A stretch of 15,020 nt of DNA from JALYSX01 sp035544315 (GTDB taxonomy: Bacteria > Vulcanimicrobiota > Vulcanimicrobiia > Vulcanimicrobiales > Vulcanimicrobiaceae). Each line of letters opens with the position of its first letter. The first letter of the stretch is position 1. Shown piece by piece: positions 5,289 through 12,495 of the stretch. The stretch is from contig DATKGB010000014.1 in the NCBI GenBank assembly GCA_035544315.1, forward strand, positions 1-15,020. The letters run 5' to 3'. The notes beneath the pieces were generated by a model, which saw only the letters and a program-made list of their open reading frames with translations, searched no databases and was not told the origin of the DNA. Both the position numbers and the translations under genes were made by a program.

Positions 5289-6727
5289 ATCGTTCCATCC
5301 TTCGAGTCTTTCAACTCAACGCCGCAAACCAAGAGTGCGTCGCGCAAGCGATCCGATTCCGGCCAATCCTTATTCGCGCGCGCTTGAGCGCGCAACGCAA
5401 TCACGGCCTCGATCGCTTCCTGCGCAGCGCCGCCCGGGAAACCGTCACGCCCGAGCGCCGCTGCCAATCGAGCAACGAAGTCGTCGGGAAGCGCCGCCTG
5501 CGGCACGCGCAGCCACGATTGGTCGGGCGTCAATCCCAACAGATCGAGCCCGACTGCATAGCGTGCAAAAATCGCCGGGCGCAGCTCGGCGTCGGCGGCG
5601 TATGTCGACGCGCTTGAGGCCACGTTGAGCAGTTCGGCCAACGCGACCGAGGTATTCATGTCGTCGTCGAGCGCTTGCTCGATCTTGTCGAGCAAGGCGT
5701 GCGCCGAGGTCGCATCCGATGGCGCTTCGATCGTATGCAACTCGCGATAGGCCTTCTTCAACTTCTCTAACACCACGGCGGCCGCGGCGATCGAACCTTC
5801 GGTGAAGTTCATGACCTTGCGATAGCCGGTCTGTAAGAACAGCAACCGAATCGCCTGCGGGTCGTGTCGGTCCAGCAAGTCGGAGAGCGGTTCGAAGTTC
5901 CCCAACGACTTGGACATCTTCTTGTTTTCATACAGCAGCAGCCCGCCGTGCATCCAAACGTTGGCCATCGGCGGATGCTCCATCAGCGGTTCGCTCTGCG
6001 CGATTTCATTCTCGTGATGCGGGAAGATTAAGTCCGCACCGCCGCCGTGAATGTCGAAGCCTCGGCCCGGCCGATCGAGCAGCGCGCGCGCCATAGCCGA
6101 GCACTCGATATGCCAGCCCGGGCGGCCCTGCCCCCACGGCGACGGCCACCACGGCTCCCCCGGTTTGGCGAACTTCCACAACGCAAAATCCAGCGGATCG
6201 TCCTTGCTTTCGTCGATCTCGATCCGCGCGCCGGCTTGCAATTCTTGAATATTGCGATTGGCCAACGCGCCGTAACGCGCGAACGTCGCCACGCGATAGT
6301 AGACGCCGTCGGTGGTGGTATAGGCGTGACCGGATTCGATCAACGCAGCGATCATCGCGACGATCGGCTCGATGTACTTGGTAGCGTACGGCTCGTGGTC
6401 CGGCTCGCGCACGCCCAGGCGGCGCATCGAGTCCTTGAACCCGGCGTAGTAGTCCGAGACGATGTCGTACCACTGCTCGCCGGTTTCACGCGCCCGGTTG
6501 ATGCTGCGGTCGTCGATATCCGTAACGTTCTGAACGTAGGTGACCTTGTATCCCCGGTGCGTCAGGAAACGACGCAACACGTCGAAGAACAAGAACGAGC
6601 GCGCGTGTCCGACGTGGGCTTGGGCCGACGGCGTCAATCCGCAGATGTAGATGCGTACCTCGCGGTCGCGTAACGGCGCGAACGCCTCGACCGCACGAGT
6701 GCGGGTGTTATATAGCCGCAGCGGCAT
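5270..6727 (-). CDS. cysS: Cysteinyl-tRNA synthetase
   Basis: Class I synthetase that charges tRNA-Cys with cysteine in the cytoplasm. Its 485 residues match the normal full length. The HIGH box reads HVGH (38-41) and the KMSKS box is intact (270-274). Zinc ligands are C29, C209 in WHIECSAMA, and H237 and E241 in FPHHENE. The C-terminal helical tRNA-binding region is present through about residue 485. The segment around the first zinc cysteine, CGLTPSAQAHVGH, departs from the common CGPTVYDxxHIGN form. All catalytic residues I can check are kept, so it should be active. The ATG lies inside the end of cysE (20-base overlap) and the gene overlaps rlmB by 19 bases, so it is co-translated with the serine acetyltransferase that starts cysteine synthesis. 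Confidence 0.97.
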   Translation of the reverse strand: MPLRLYNTRTRAVEAFAPLRDREVRIYICGLTPSAQAHVGHARSFLFFDVLRRFLTHRGYKVTYVQNVTDIDDRSINRARETGEQWYDIVSDYYAGFKDSMRRLGVREPDHEPYATKYIEPIVAMIAALIESGHAYTTTDGVYYRVATFARYGALANRNIQELQAGARIEIDESKDDPLDFALWKFAKPGEPWWPSPWGQGRPGWHIECSAMARALLDRPGRGFDIHGGGADLIFPHHENEIAQSEPLMEHPPMANVWMHGGLLLYENKKMSKSLGNFEPLSDLLDRHDPQAIRLLFLQTGYRKVMNFTEGSIAAAAVVLEKLKKAYRELHTIEAPSDATSAHALLDKIEQALDDDMNTSVALAELLNVASSASTYAADAELRPAIFARYAVGLDLLGLTPDQSWLRVPQAALPDDFVARLAAALGRDGFPGGAAQEAIEAVIALRAQARANKDWPESDRLRDALLVCGVELKDSKDGTMWIVVQ

Positions 6728-7385
6728 CGTGATCTCCGGCGTCGCGCAAACGCAGCAGGCGCTCGAGATCGTCGACGCGCGCGCGCAAGTCGGAGATCAT
6801 TTGCGCGTTGGGATCGGGCATTTCGACCAGCGGGCGATCGGAAACGGCGTGCACCGGCTTGCCATCCTGCAAAACGACGCGCGCCGGAATGCCGACGACC
6901 GTCGCGTTGGCCGGAACGTCTTTGACGACCACCGATCCGCCGCCGACCTTGGCGTTGTCGCCCAGCACGATCGCTCCCAAGACGGCCGCATTGACGCCGA
7001 CGGTAACGCGATCGCCCAGCGTCGGGTGTCGCTTACCGTGCGCCAAACTCGCGCCGCCCAGCGTTACCCCTTGATAGATCGTGCAGTCTTGGCCGACTTC
7101 GACGGTCTCGCCGATGACCACGCCCATGCCGTGATCGATGAACAGCCCCTTGCCCAAGCGCGCCGCCGGATGAATCTCGACGCCGGTCAGAAACCGGGTA
7201 ACGTGCGCCAGCCAACGCGGCAGAATCGGGATCCCCGCGCGATGCAGTACGTGAATCGCCCGGTGCGCGGTCAGCGCGTGAAAGCCCGGATAGGACAGTA
7301 CGACGTCCAGCCATCCGCGAGCCGCGGGATCGCGTTGCAGCGGGGCACGAAGATCGGCAAGGAAGGTCGCTAGCGGATTGGCCAT
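6708..7385 (-). CDS. cysE: Serine O-acetyltransferase
   Basis: Makes O-acetyl-L-serine from serine and acetyl-CoA, the first committed step of cysteine synthesis. The 225-residue protein has the short-form layout: an N-terminal helical region (1-65), then a left-handed parallel beta-helix of hexapeptide repeats starting at GVEIHPAARLGKGLFIDHG. The catalytic D84-H85 pair (FIDHGMGVVIGET) and the loop GASLAHGKRHPTLGD (111-125) are present. The acetyl-CoA end is GGGSVVVKDVPANATVVGIPAR (about 148-169). A short predicted coiled coil (about 194-215) closes the protein. The ATG at 7385 follows the gltX-like gene by 24 bases. The cysE-cysS pair is in the Bacillota order. I see no T-box or other riboswitch upstream. 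Confidence 0.97.
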   Translation of the reverse strand: MANPLATFLADLRAPLQRDPAARGWLDVVLSYPGFHALTAHRAIHVLHRAGIPILPRWLAHVTRFLTGVEIHPAARLGKGLFIDHGMGVVIGETVEVGQDCTIYQGVTLGGASLAHGKRHPTLGDRVTVGVNAAVLGAIVLGDNAKVGGGSVVVKDVPANATVVGIPARVVLQDGKPVHAVSDRPLVEMPDPNAQMISDLRARVDDLERLLRLRDAGDHDAAAAI

Positions 7386-7409
7386 CTCATACGAGGATAA
7401 ACCGTCAGG

Positions 7410-7988
7410 TCAATCCCCGGTTACGCTATCCGGCGCATTTAACGCGGGTTGCGTCCCATGGATCGGCTCGAACGGCCTGCCGTCGGGCCCGAAAGCGATC
7501 GGCTCGAGACCACGGCCGTGCAGCAGTTTGGAGTTGACCGCGCCGACCCGCATCATGATTCGGTCGTGGCCTAGCAATACAAACAGCAGTTCCAGCGGGG
7601 GTCCTTCAGGCAGGCCGGTCAAGGCCATGCGCACGGCATGCAACGCGTCGGCGGGATGCAAACCGAACTCTTTGCCGATCTCCCCGAGATCGTGGTCCAA
7701 CGGCAACCCGCGCAGTTCGAGTTGATGATCGACGTATTGGGCGACGGAATCCAGGAAGAACAGCACGTCTCGGGATCGCAGGCGTTCCAGTTCGAGCGCC
7801 GGGACCAAACAGGCCTCGGCACGTAACGCCTCGATGCGCGGGAACGCGTCGTCGGCAGACTTCAACCCTCGGCCAAACGCCTCGAGGAACGTCTCGATCC
7901 AGCGCAACGCCGCGGGCGGCGCCGGGTCTTCTAAGAACCCCCAACGCTGCATGCGCGCTGCCAGTTCGTCGACGGCGATCGTCGCCAA
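7410..7988 (-). CDS. Free-standing GluRS anticodon-binding (C-terminal) domain protein
   Basis: About 192 residues that read as the C-terminal, anticodon-binding part of glutamyl-tRNA synthetase with no catalytic part. The best match is HAVRMALTGLPEGPPL followed by LLFVLLGHDRIMMRV, like the R-V-A-L-T-G, G-P and L-L-G-x-x-R pattern near the end of GltX. Upstream helices also fit the GltX cage: LAARMQRWGFLED, an ALRWIETFLEAF helix and DVLFFLDSVAQYVD. There is no Rossmann domain, HIGH-type box or KMSKS-type box. The start is uncertain: I prefer TTG at 7988, one base after the ispF stop; ATG at 7952 or a frame running back to 8060 inside ispF are alternatives. It occupies the slot held by full gltX in Bacillota. 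It may be half of a split GluRS, a tRNA-binding accessory protein, or a decaying remnant. Confidence 0.7.
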   Translation of the reverse strand: MATIAVDELAARMQRWGFLEDPAPPAALRWIETFLEAFGRGLKSADDAFPRIEALRAEACLVPALELERLRSRDVLFFLDSVAQYVDHQLELRGLPLDHDLGEIGKEFGLHPADALHAVRMALTGLPEGPPLELLFVLLGHDRIMMRVGAVNSKLLHGRGLEPIAFGPDGRPFEPIHGTQPALNAPDSVTGD

Positions 7989-7989
7989 G

Positions 7990-8463
7990 CTATTGCGCCA
8001 CGATAGCGGCCACGGCGTGGACCGCGATGCCGCTGCCGTCGCCGGTATAGCCCATGCCATCGCTCGTCTTGGCTTTTACGCTTACCTGTGCCAGCGACAG
8101 TCCCAAACGCGACGCCACGTTCTCGCGCATCGCCAGAATATGCGGTGCGAGTTTCGGGCTTTGCAGGACGATCGTCGCGTCGACGTTTTCGACGCGGAAA
8201 CCGGCGCGACGAACGTCGGTCGCGCACGATGCCAACAGTTCCATCGAGTCGGCATCTTTCCAACGCTCGTCGCTGTCGGGAAAGCGCGCGCCCAAGTCGC
8301 CTAACGCGGCGGCACCCAGCAACGCATCGGCCAGCGCGTGCGCCAAGACGTCGGCGTCGGAATGGCCCAGCGCGCCGGCAGCGTTGGGAACATCGACGCC
8401 GCCCAAGATCAAGCGGCGCCCTTCGACCAAGCGATGCGCGTCAAAGCCGTGACCCACCCTCAC
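7990..8463 (-). CDS. ispF: 2-C-methyl-D-erythritol 2,4-cyclodiphosphate synthase
   Basis: Converts CDP-methylerythritol 2-phosphate to the cyclic diphosphate with release of CMP, in the MEP isoprenoid pathway. At 157 residues it is the usual size. Metal-binding residues D8 and H10 (GHGFDAH) and H42 (ADVLAHALADALLGA) are present, along with GALGHSDADV and the C-terminal KAKTSDGMGYTGDGSGIAVHA region. It starts with GTG and shares four bases (GTGA) with the ispD stop codon, a translational-coupling junction. Works two steps after IspD; IspE is not in this window. Confidence 0.97.
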   Translation of the reverse strand: MRVGHGFDAHRLVEGRRLILGGVDVPNAAGALGHSDADVLAHALADALLGAAALGDLGARFPDSDERWKDADSMELLASCATDVRRAGFRVENVDATIVLQSPKLAPHILAMRENVASRLGLSLAQVSVKAKTSDGMGYTGDGSGIAVHAVAAIVAQ

Positions 8464-9434
8464 CGCAAGCCGCCGCTATCGCGTTCGCCACGGCCCGCGT
8501 AATGCGAAAAATGTGCGGTGAACGTCGCGCGACCGTCGCCGAACGCCTCGAAGCAATCGCCGAACCCGCGCATCGCGCTGCCGGCAACGTACGCTCGCAC
8601 CGCCGCGCCGCTTGGCAGATCTCGCTCGACGGAATCGATGCGGCCGCCGCGCGACTCCAACTCGACGCAGATCGCGTCGACGAGGGTTGCGTCCACGAAG
8701 ACTTCGACGAGCATGACTTCTTCCTCGGTGTGGCCGTGCTCGAGACGTTCGGACAACTGCGACTGGACCCGCGCGAGGTCCCCGAGCTGCGTCACCTTGA
8801 TGTTGTCGCCCGAAGACGCGACGACGGCAACCTCGCAGCCCAAACGTTCGAGCAGAGCGGCCTCATCGGTTGCCAGGATAGCATGTTTGCGAGCCTCGGC
8901 GTGCGCGCGACGCAGATCCGCGCGCGTCGCGAACTGCGGCGTCTGCGCGGCCCACAGCGTTTGGCGATCGAGCGTGCGCAGCACCGTCATGGTCGTTGCG
9001 TCGACGACCTTAATCGTATCCGACATCGGCGCCGCGAGAATCGCACCGCGACCGGGGCGCACTTCGGCCATGCCGGCCAATACGTCGCTTGCGCGCACCA
9101 ACGGTCGGGCGCCGTCGTGCACCAAGATCGCGGTGCAACGTTCGGACAACGCGTTGATGCCGTTGGAGACGCTTTCTTGGCGAGTGGCGCCGCCGGCGAC
9201 GACCACGAACGGCGTCGTTTCGAAGATGCTCGCGGCCAGCGCCCGCATCGGCTCGATCGCCTCGAGTTCGGCCACAATGGCCACATCGCCGATCTCGGCG
9301 ATGCCGGCAAACGTGCGCATACACCAGCCGACCAGCGGAACGCCGGCGACGTCGAGCAGTTGTTTGGCGCGTCCCAACCGCGTCCCGCGCCCGGCGGCGA
9401 CGATGACCGCGCCCCAAACGAGCTTAGTGTCCAT
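8460..9434 (-). CDS. ispD: IspD cytidylyltransferase fused to an EF-G domain V-like C-terminal domain
   Basis: Residues 1 to about 228 form 2-C-methyl-D-erythritol 4-phosphate cytidylyltransferase, which makes CDP-methylerythritol from MEP and CTP. Motifs are VAAGRGTRLGRAKQ (12-25), GGATRQESVSNGI (81-93), HDGARPL (106-112), AQTPQF (163-168), TDE (189-191) and NIKVT (211-215). The protein is 324 residues instead of the usual 220-240. Residues about 239-313 (MLVEVFVDAT, ESRGGRIDSVE, VRAYVAGSAM, FGDGRATFTAHFSHY) track elongation factor G domain V, where the order is VEV, SRRGRI, RAxVPLxEMFGY, QGRGxFTMxFxHY. The ATG at 9434 overlaps the upstream gene by 11 bases; an in-frame TTG at 9452 would add six residues. 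It overlaps ispF by four bases, so the fused tail is really translated into the stop shared with ispF. Confidence 0.93.
   Translation of the reverse strand: MDTKLVWGAVIVAAGRGTRLGRAKQLLDVAGVPLVGWCMRTFAGIAEIGDVAIVAELEAIEPMRALAASIFETTPFVVVAGGATRQESVSNGINALSERCTAILVHDGARPLVRASDVLAGMAEVRPGRGAILAAPMSDTIKVVDATTMTVLRTLDRQTLWAAQTPQFATRADLRRAHAEARKHAILATDEAALLERLGCEVAVVASSGDNIKVTQLGDLARVQSQLSERLEHGHTEEEVMLVEVFVDATLVDAICVELESRGGRIDSVERDLPSGAAVRAYVAGSAMRGFGDCFEAFGDGRATFTAHFSHYAGRGERDSGGLR
8496..8720 (-). other. EF-G domain V-like region of IspD
   Basis: This marks the codons for residues about 239-313 of the ispD product. The order of hydrophobic strands, the SRGGRI turn, the RAYVAGSAMRGFGDCFEAF helix and the final FTAHFSHY strand match the ferredoxin-like C-terminal domain found in EF-G and related translational GTPases (EFG_C). 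In EF-G that domain contacts the ribosome near the GTPase centre. There is no GTPase domain here. The match is by eye and needs profile confirmation. Confidence 0.75.
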
Positions 9435-10473
9435 CGCGTTTGAGTCTGGCAAAAATCATTCTCCCGGCGACGGTCTGCAAGACGCTGCTGACGACGATGT
9501 CGACCGATTCACCGACCATTCGACCGGCCTGCTCGACCACGATCATCGTGCCGTCGTCCATATAGGCGACGCCCTGGTGGGGCTCCTTGCCTTCGCGGAT
9601 CAGCGCCACATGCAACTCCTCACCGGGAAGAAGAACGGGCTTCACCGCACCGGCCAGTTCGTTGATATTCAAGACGGTGACGCCTTCAAGATGCGCCACC
9701 CGATTGAGATTGTAATCGTTGGTGACGAGTTTGCCGCCGATCTCCTGCGCCAGCCTCACCAGCTTGGCATCGACGCTACCGGCGGGCAAATCGGTATAAT
9801 CGCGTTCGTCGATCTCCAGCGTTGCAAGTTCTTGCAAGCGCGCCAGCGCGTCGAGGCCTCGGCGTCCGCGCGTACGTTTCTGACCGTCGAGCGAATCGGC
9901 GACGGCTTGAAGTTCGCGCAGGACGAAACGCGGCACGATCAGGGGGCCGTCCAAGAATCCGGCTTGCACGATCTCCACGATGCGGCCATCGACGATGACC
10001 GAGGTATCGATCACCTTGGGAACCCCGTTTGATTTTCCGGTACGCTGAACCAGGCGTGACTTGGCGCCGACGCGCGCGCCAAGGTAGGCAGCGAAGATCG
10101 ACACGATGATGTACAAGACGATCGCAATGTAGTTGCCCGAGTTGCCCGTCGAGGAGATAAACCCGAACAGAATCGACTTGATCAGAAAGGCGATCACCAG
10201 GCCTGCGATCAAGCCGATCGCTCCGCCGGCAAGTTCGGCCGGAGCTAACCGCTCCATCGCACCTTCGACCGAGTTCAGTTCGTCTTCGAACAGCGATTGC
10301 GCGAGCGGTGCGAGCAGCACGCCGACCACCGCTCCTACTACCGGAGAGAGAATCAGCAGCGCGAACTGCAATCCTTCGCTCGCAAAGTGCAACGACAGAA
10401 TGTTGACGTAGGCTTCGCGACCCAACAAAAATCCGGACACTGCAAACACCACGGCGAAAACGCCGCGCAACAC
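9424..10473 (-). CDS. YacL-like PIN-TRAM membrane protein
   Basis: A 349-residue protein with up to four N-terminal membrane helices (about residues 3-19, 36-59, 82-106 and 115-137), a PIN nuclease-like domain (about 152-275) and a TRAM RNA-binding domain (about 283-343). PIN acidic residues are visible as D156 (VIDTSVIVDGR), E187 (RFVLRELQAV), D235 (VDAKLV) and D253 (LVTNDYNL), so nuclease activity is plausible; the substrate in this family is not established. It sits directly before ispD as yacL does in Bacillus. The start is a GTG at 10473, 23 bases after hemW, with a weak ribosome binding site. It overlaps ispD by 11 bases. Confidence 0.93.
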   Translation of the reverse strand: MLRGVFAVVFAVSGFLLGREAYVNILSLHFASEGLQFALLILSPVVGAVVGVLLAPLAQSLFEDELNSVEGAMERLAPAELAGGAIGLIAGLVIAFLIKSILFGFISSTGNSGNYIAIVLYIIVSIFAAYLGARVGAKSRLVQRTGKSNGVPKVIDTSVIVDGRIVEIVQAGFLDGPLIVPRFVLRELQAVADSLDGQKRTRGRRGLDALARLQELATLEIDERDYTDLPAGSVDAKLVRLAQEIGGKLVTNDYNLNRVAHLEGVTVLNINELAGAVKPVLLPGEELHVALIREGKEPHQGVAYMDDGTMIVVEQAGRMVGESVDIVVSSVLQTVAGRMIFARLKRDGH

Positions 10474-10496
10474 GGTCCCGGAAAGATTCGCGCCGG

Positions 10497-11627
10497 CTAC
10501 TCGAATGTGACGAATGCTCCGCAGACGTCGTTGGCGAGAAAGCGACCGCGGCGCGTCAAGCGTGCGCGTTCGTTGTCGGTTTCCAAGACTTCCGCTGCGA
10601 CGAGGTCGGCGATAATCGGTGCGTAGTAGTTCATAAAATCAATCTCGTAACGCTCTTTGAACGTGCGCAGACAGACCCCTTGCGCGGTGCGTAGGGCAAG
10701 CATCGCGGCTTCCCCCGCTCGCTTGCCGCCCAGCAAGCGCTCAGTTTCGCCCGGAATTGGAAGGCCGGCGCCGGCCGCTGCGACGTACGTATCGAGTTCG
10801 CGCGTGTGAACGCTCCGAACGCCGTTACGAAACGACGCCGCGCCTACGCCCAAGCCGAGGTAATCGCCGTTGTCCCAATAGTTGGCATTATGGGCGCACG
10901 CGTGTCCGGTCTTGGCGAAATTTGAAATCTCGTAGTGTTCGAAGCCGGCGGCCTCGAGGGCCGAAATCGCAATGTCGTACAGTTCGGCTTCGCGATCGGC
11001 GTCCAAGAACGTACGCGGTTCGCGCAACTGCCACAACGCGTATGGCGTTCCCTCTTCAACGGTCAGACCGTAGGTCGAGATGTGATCGACATCCAACTCG
11101 ACGGCTCGCTCCAACGAGCGCTTCCACGAATCGGGCGTCTGGCCGGGAACGGCAAACATCAGATCGATCGAGACCGAATCGATCCCCGCCGCGCGCGCCA
11201 TCGCGACGACCGCAGTCACTTGTTCGACGGTATGTTTGCGTCCCAGCGTCGCAATCTCGGCGGGATCGAACGACTGCGCGCCGATCGAGATGCGGTTGAT
11301 GCCCGCGCGCGCGTACGTCTCGAAATCGCCCTCGCGCACTTTCTCGGGGTTGACCTCAACACTGATCTCGTGTGTAGAACCCGGGAGTGCGGGGAACCAT
11401 TCGCGGACGCGCTTCGTGAGTGCCGCCAGCGTCCTTGCGTCGTATTGATTGGGCGTTCCGCCTCCAAAAAAGATCGTCGCCGCGGGCTGCGACGGCGCGG
11501 CTTCTATTTCGGCCTGAAGCGCGGCGAGATATGCCGTCGCTTGACTCTCCCGATGCGGCCACTTTGCAAAATCACAATACGGACAGATGTACGGACAAAA
11601 CGGCAGGTGGACGTAAATGCCGAGCAC
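10497..11627 (-). CDS. hemW: HemW, radical-SAM family haem chaperone
   Basis: HemW binds haem and is thought to deliver it to haem proteins; it is not a coproporphyrinogen oxidase. The radical SAM cluster motif is C11-x3-C15-x2-C18 (CPYICPYCDF), followed by FFGGGTPN (53-60). The HemW-specific HNxxYW motif is present as HNANYW (246-251), which separates it from HemN. The frame is open to 11720, but the first 31 residues have no family similarity and overlap degV, so I start at GTG 11627, 16 bases after the degV stop. GGGAG overlapping that stop is a possible ribosome binding site. At 376 residues it is the typical length. Confidence 0.95.
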   Translation of the reverse strand: MLGIYVHLPFCPYICPYCDFAKWPHRESQATAYLAALQAEIEAAPSQPAATIFFGGGTPNQYDARTLAALTKRVREWFPALPGSTHEISVEVNPEKVREGDFETYARAGINRISIGAQSFDPAEIATLGRKHTVEQVTAVVAMARAAGIDSVSIDLMFAVPGQTPDSWKRSLERAVELDVDHISTYGLTVEEGTPYALWQLREPRTFLDADREAELYDIAISALEAAGFEHYEISNFAKTGHACAHNANYWDNGDYLGLGVGAASFRNGVRSVHTRELDTYVAAAGAGLPIPGETERLLGGKRAGEAAMLALRTAQGVCLRTFKERYEIDFMNYYAPIIADLVAAEVLETDNERARLTRRGRFLANDVCGAFVTFE

Positions 11628-11643
11628 GGCTGCGAGCGTCTCC

Positions 11644-12495
11644 CTAAGGTCGAGTGCTGAAAATTCCGACGGCACCCGGTCCCGCGTGCGTCGCGATAAC
11701 CGGGCCGGCTTCCAGCACATCCAACATCTTGGGTTTCACGCCTTCGAAACGTGCGCGGAGCCGCTCTACGACGTCCTGCGCGAGATTCGGCGCGTTGGTA
11801 TGCATAACGACATAGCGCGCCTCGGAAATGTCGGGCGTATTCTGCAGCGCCAGATCGAGCATCGTTTCCCGCGCACGCGCCAGCGTTCGCACCTGCGCCT
11901 CGGCGGCAACCTGGCCCTCCTTGAGACACAGCACCGGCACGATTTTCATCAGGGTTCCTAACGCGGCTCGAGCCTTGCCGATGCGTCCGGTGCGCTGCAG
12001 ATGCGCGAGATCGGGCACGCAGGCAAAGAGCCGTTGGGTCGCTCGTTCGCGTTCGAGCGCGTCGACGATCGCCGCGAGCGCGGCGCCGCCCCGCGCGAGA
12101 CCTTGGGCCAGCAACACGTGCATACCCAGACCGCCCGCCGCCGATTCGGAATCGAAGATCGTCACGCTGCCCGGCGGAAAGCGCGTTGCCGCCGCGTGAG
12201 CGGCGTTGATCGTACCGGACAGTTTGGAAGAAATCACGACGCACAAGACGTGGTCTCCGCGTTGTATGGCCGGCTCGAAGGCCGCTTCGAACATCGCCGC
12301 GGTCGGTTGCGAGGTGGTCGGCAGCGTCGGCTCGGTCGCTAGCATCCCGTAGAAGTCGGCGCGGGACAGGTCCACGTCGTCGCGGTAGCTGCGCTCGCCC
12401 CAAACAACGAACAACGGCACGACCGTGACGCCTAACTCCTGCGCGCGCGTACGCGAGATGTCCGACGTCGAGTCGGTGACGATCGCAATTGCCAT
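11644..12495 (-). CDS. DegV family fatty-acid-binding protein (FakB-like)
   Basis: DegV/FakB proteins carry a fatty acid that the kinase FakA phosphorylates to acyl-phosphate. The 283-residue protein has family marks VTDSTSDI (6-13), TTSQPT (60-65), VVISSKLSGT (86-95), a middle region LAHLQRTGRIGKARAALGTLMKIVPVL (about 163-189) and the C-terminal HAGPGAVG (270-277). Its ATG shares one base with the plsX stop (TAATG). Having fakA, plsX and this gene in immediate succession makes the FakB role likely. Which fatty acid it binds cannot be read from sequence. Confidence 0.94.
   Translation of the reverse strand: MAIAIVTDSTSDISRTRAQELGVTVVPLFVVWGERSYRDDVDLSRADFYGMLATEPTLPTTSQPTAAMFEAAFEPAIQRGDHVLCVVISSKLSGTINAAHAAATRFPPGSVTIFDSESAAGGLGMHVLLAQGLARGGAALAAIVDALERERATQRLFACVPDLAHLQRTGRIGKARAALGTLMKIVPVLCLKEGQVAAEAQVRTLARARETMLDLALQNTPDISEARYVVMHTNAPNLAQDVVERLRARFEGVKPKMLDVLEAGPVIATHAGPGAVGIFSTRP

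Noticed and set aside
7386..7409. Search for a T-box or cysteine-responsive riboswitch before cysE
   Set aside because: Only 24 bases separate the genes, too short for a T-box, and no specifier hairpin or terminator is seen.
7410..8060. Start of the GluRS-like gene at the ATG at 8060
   Set aside because: The first 24 residues are an out-of-frame reading of the ispF C-terminus and do not belong to the domain; TTG 7988 or ATG 7952 fits better.
8518..10032. A 504-codon plus-strand frame opposite ispD and yacL, and a 451-codon one opposite ispF/ispD
   Set aside because: Low-complexity Arg/Ser/Ala-rich translations, typical of open antisense frames in high-GC genes; the minus-strand genes have clear family motifs.
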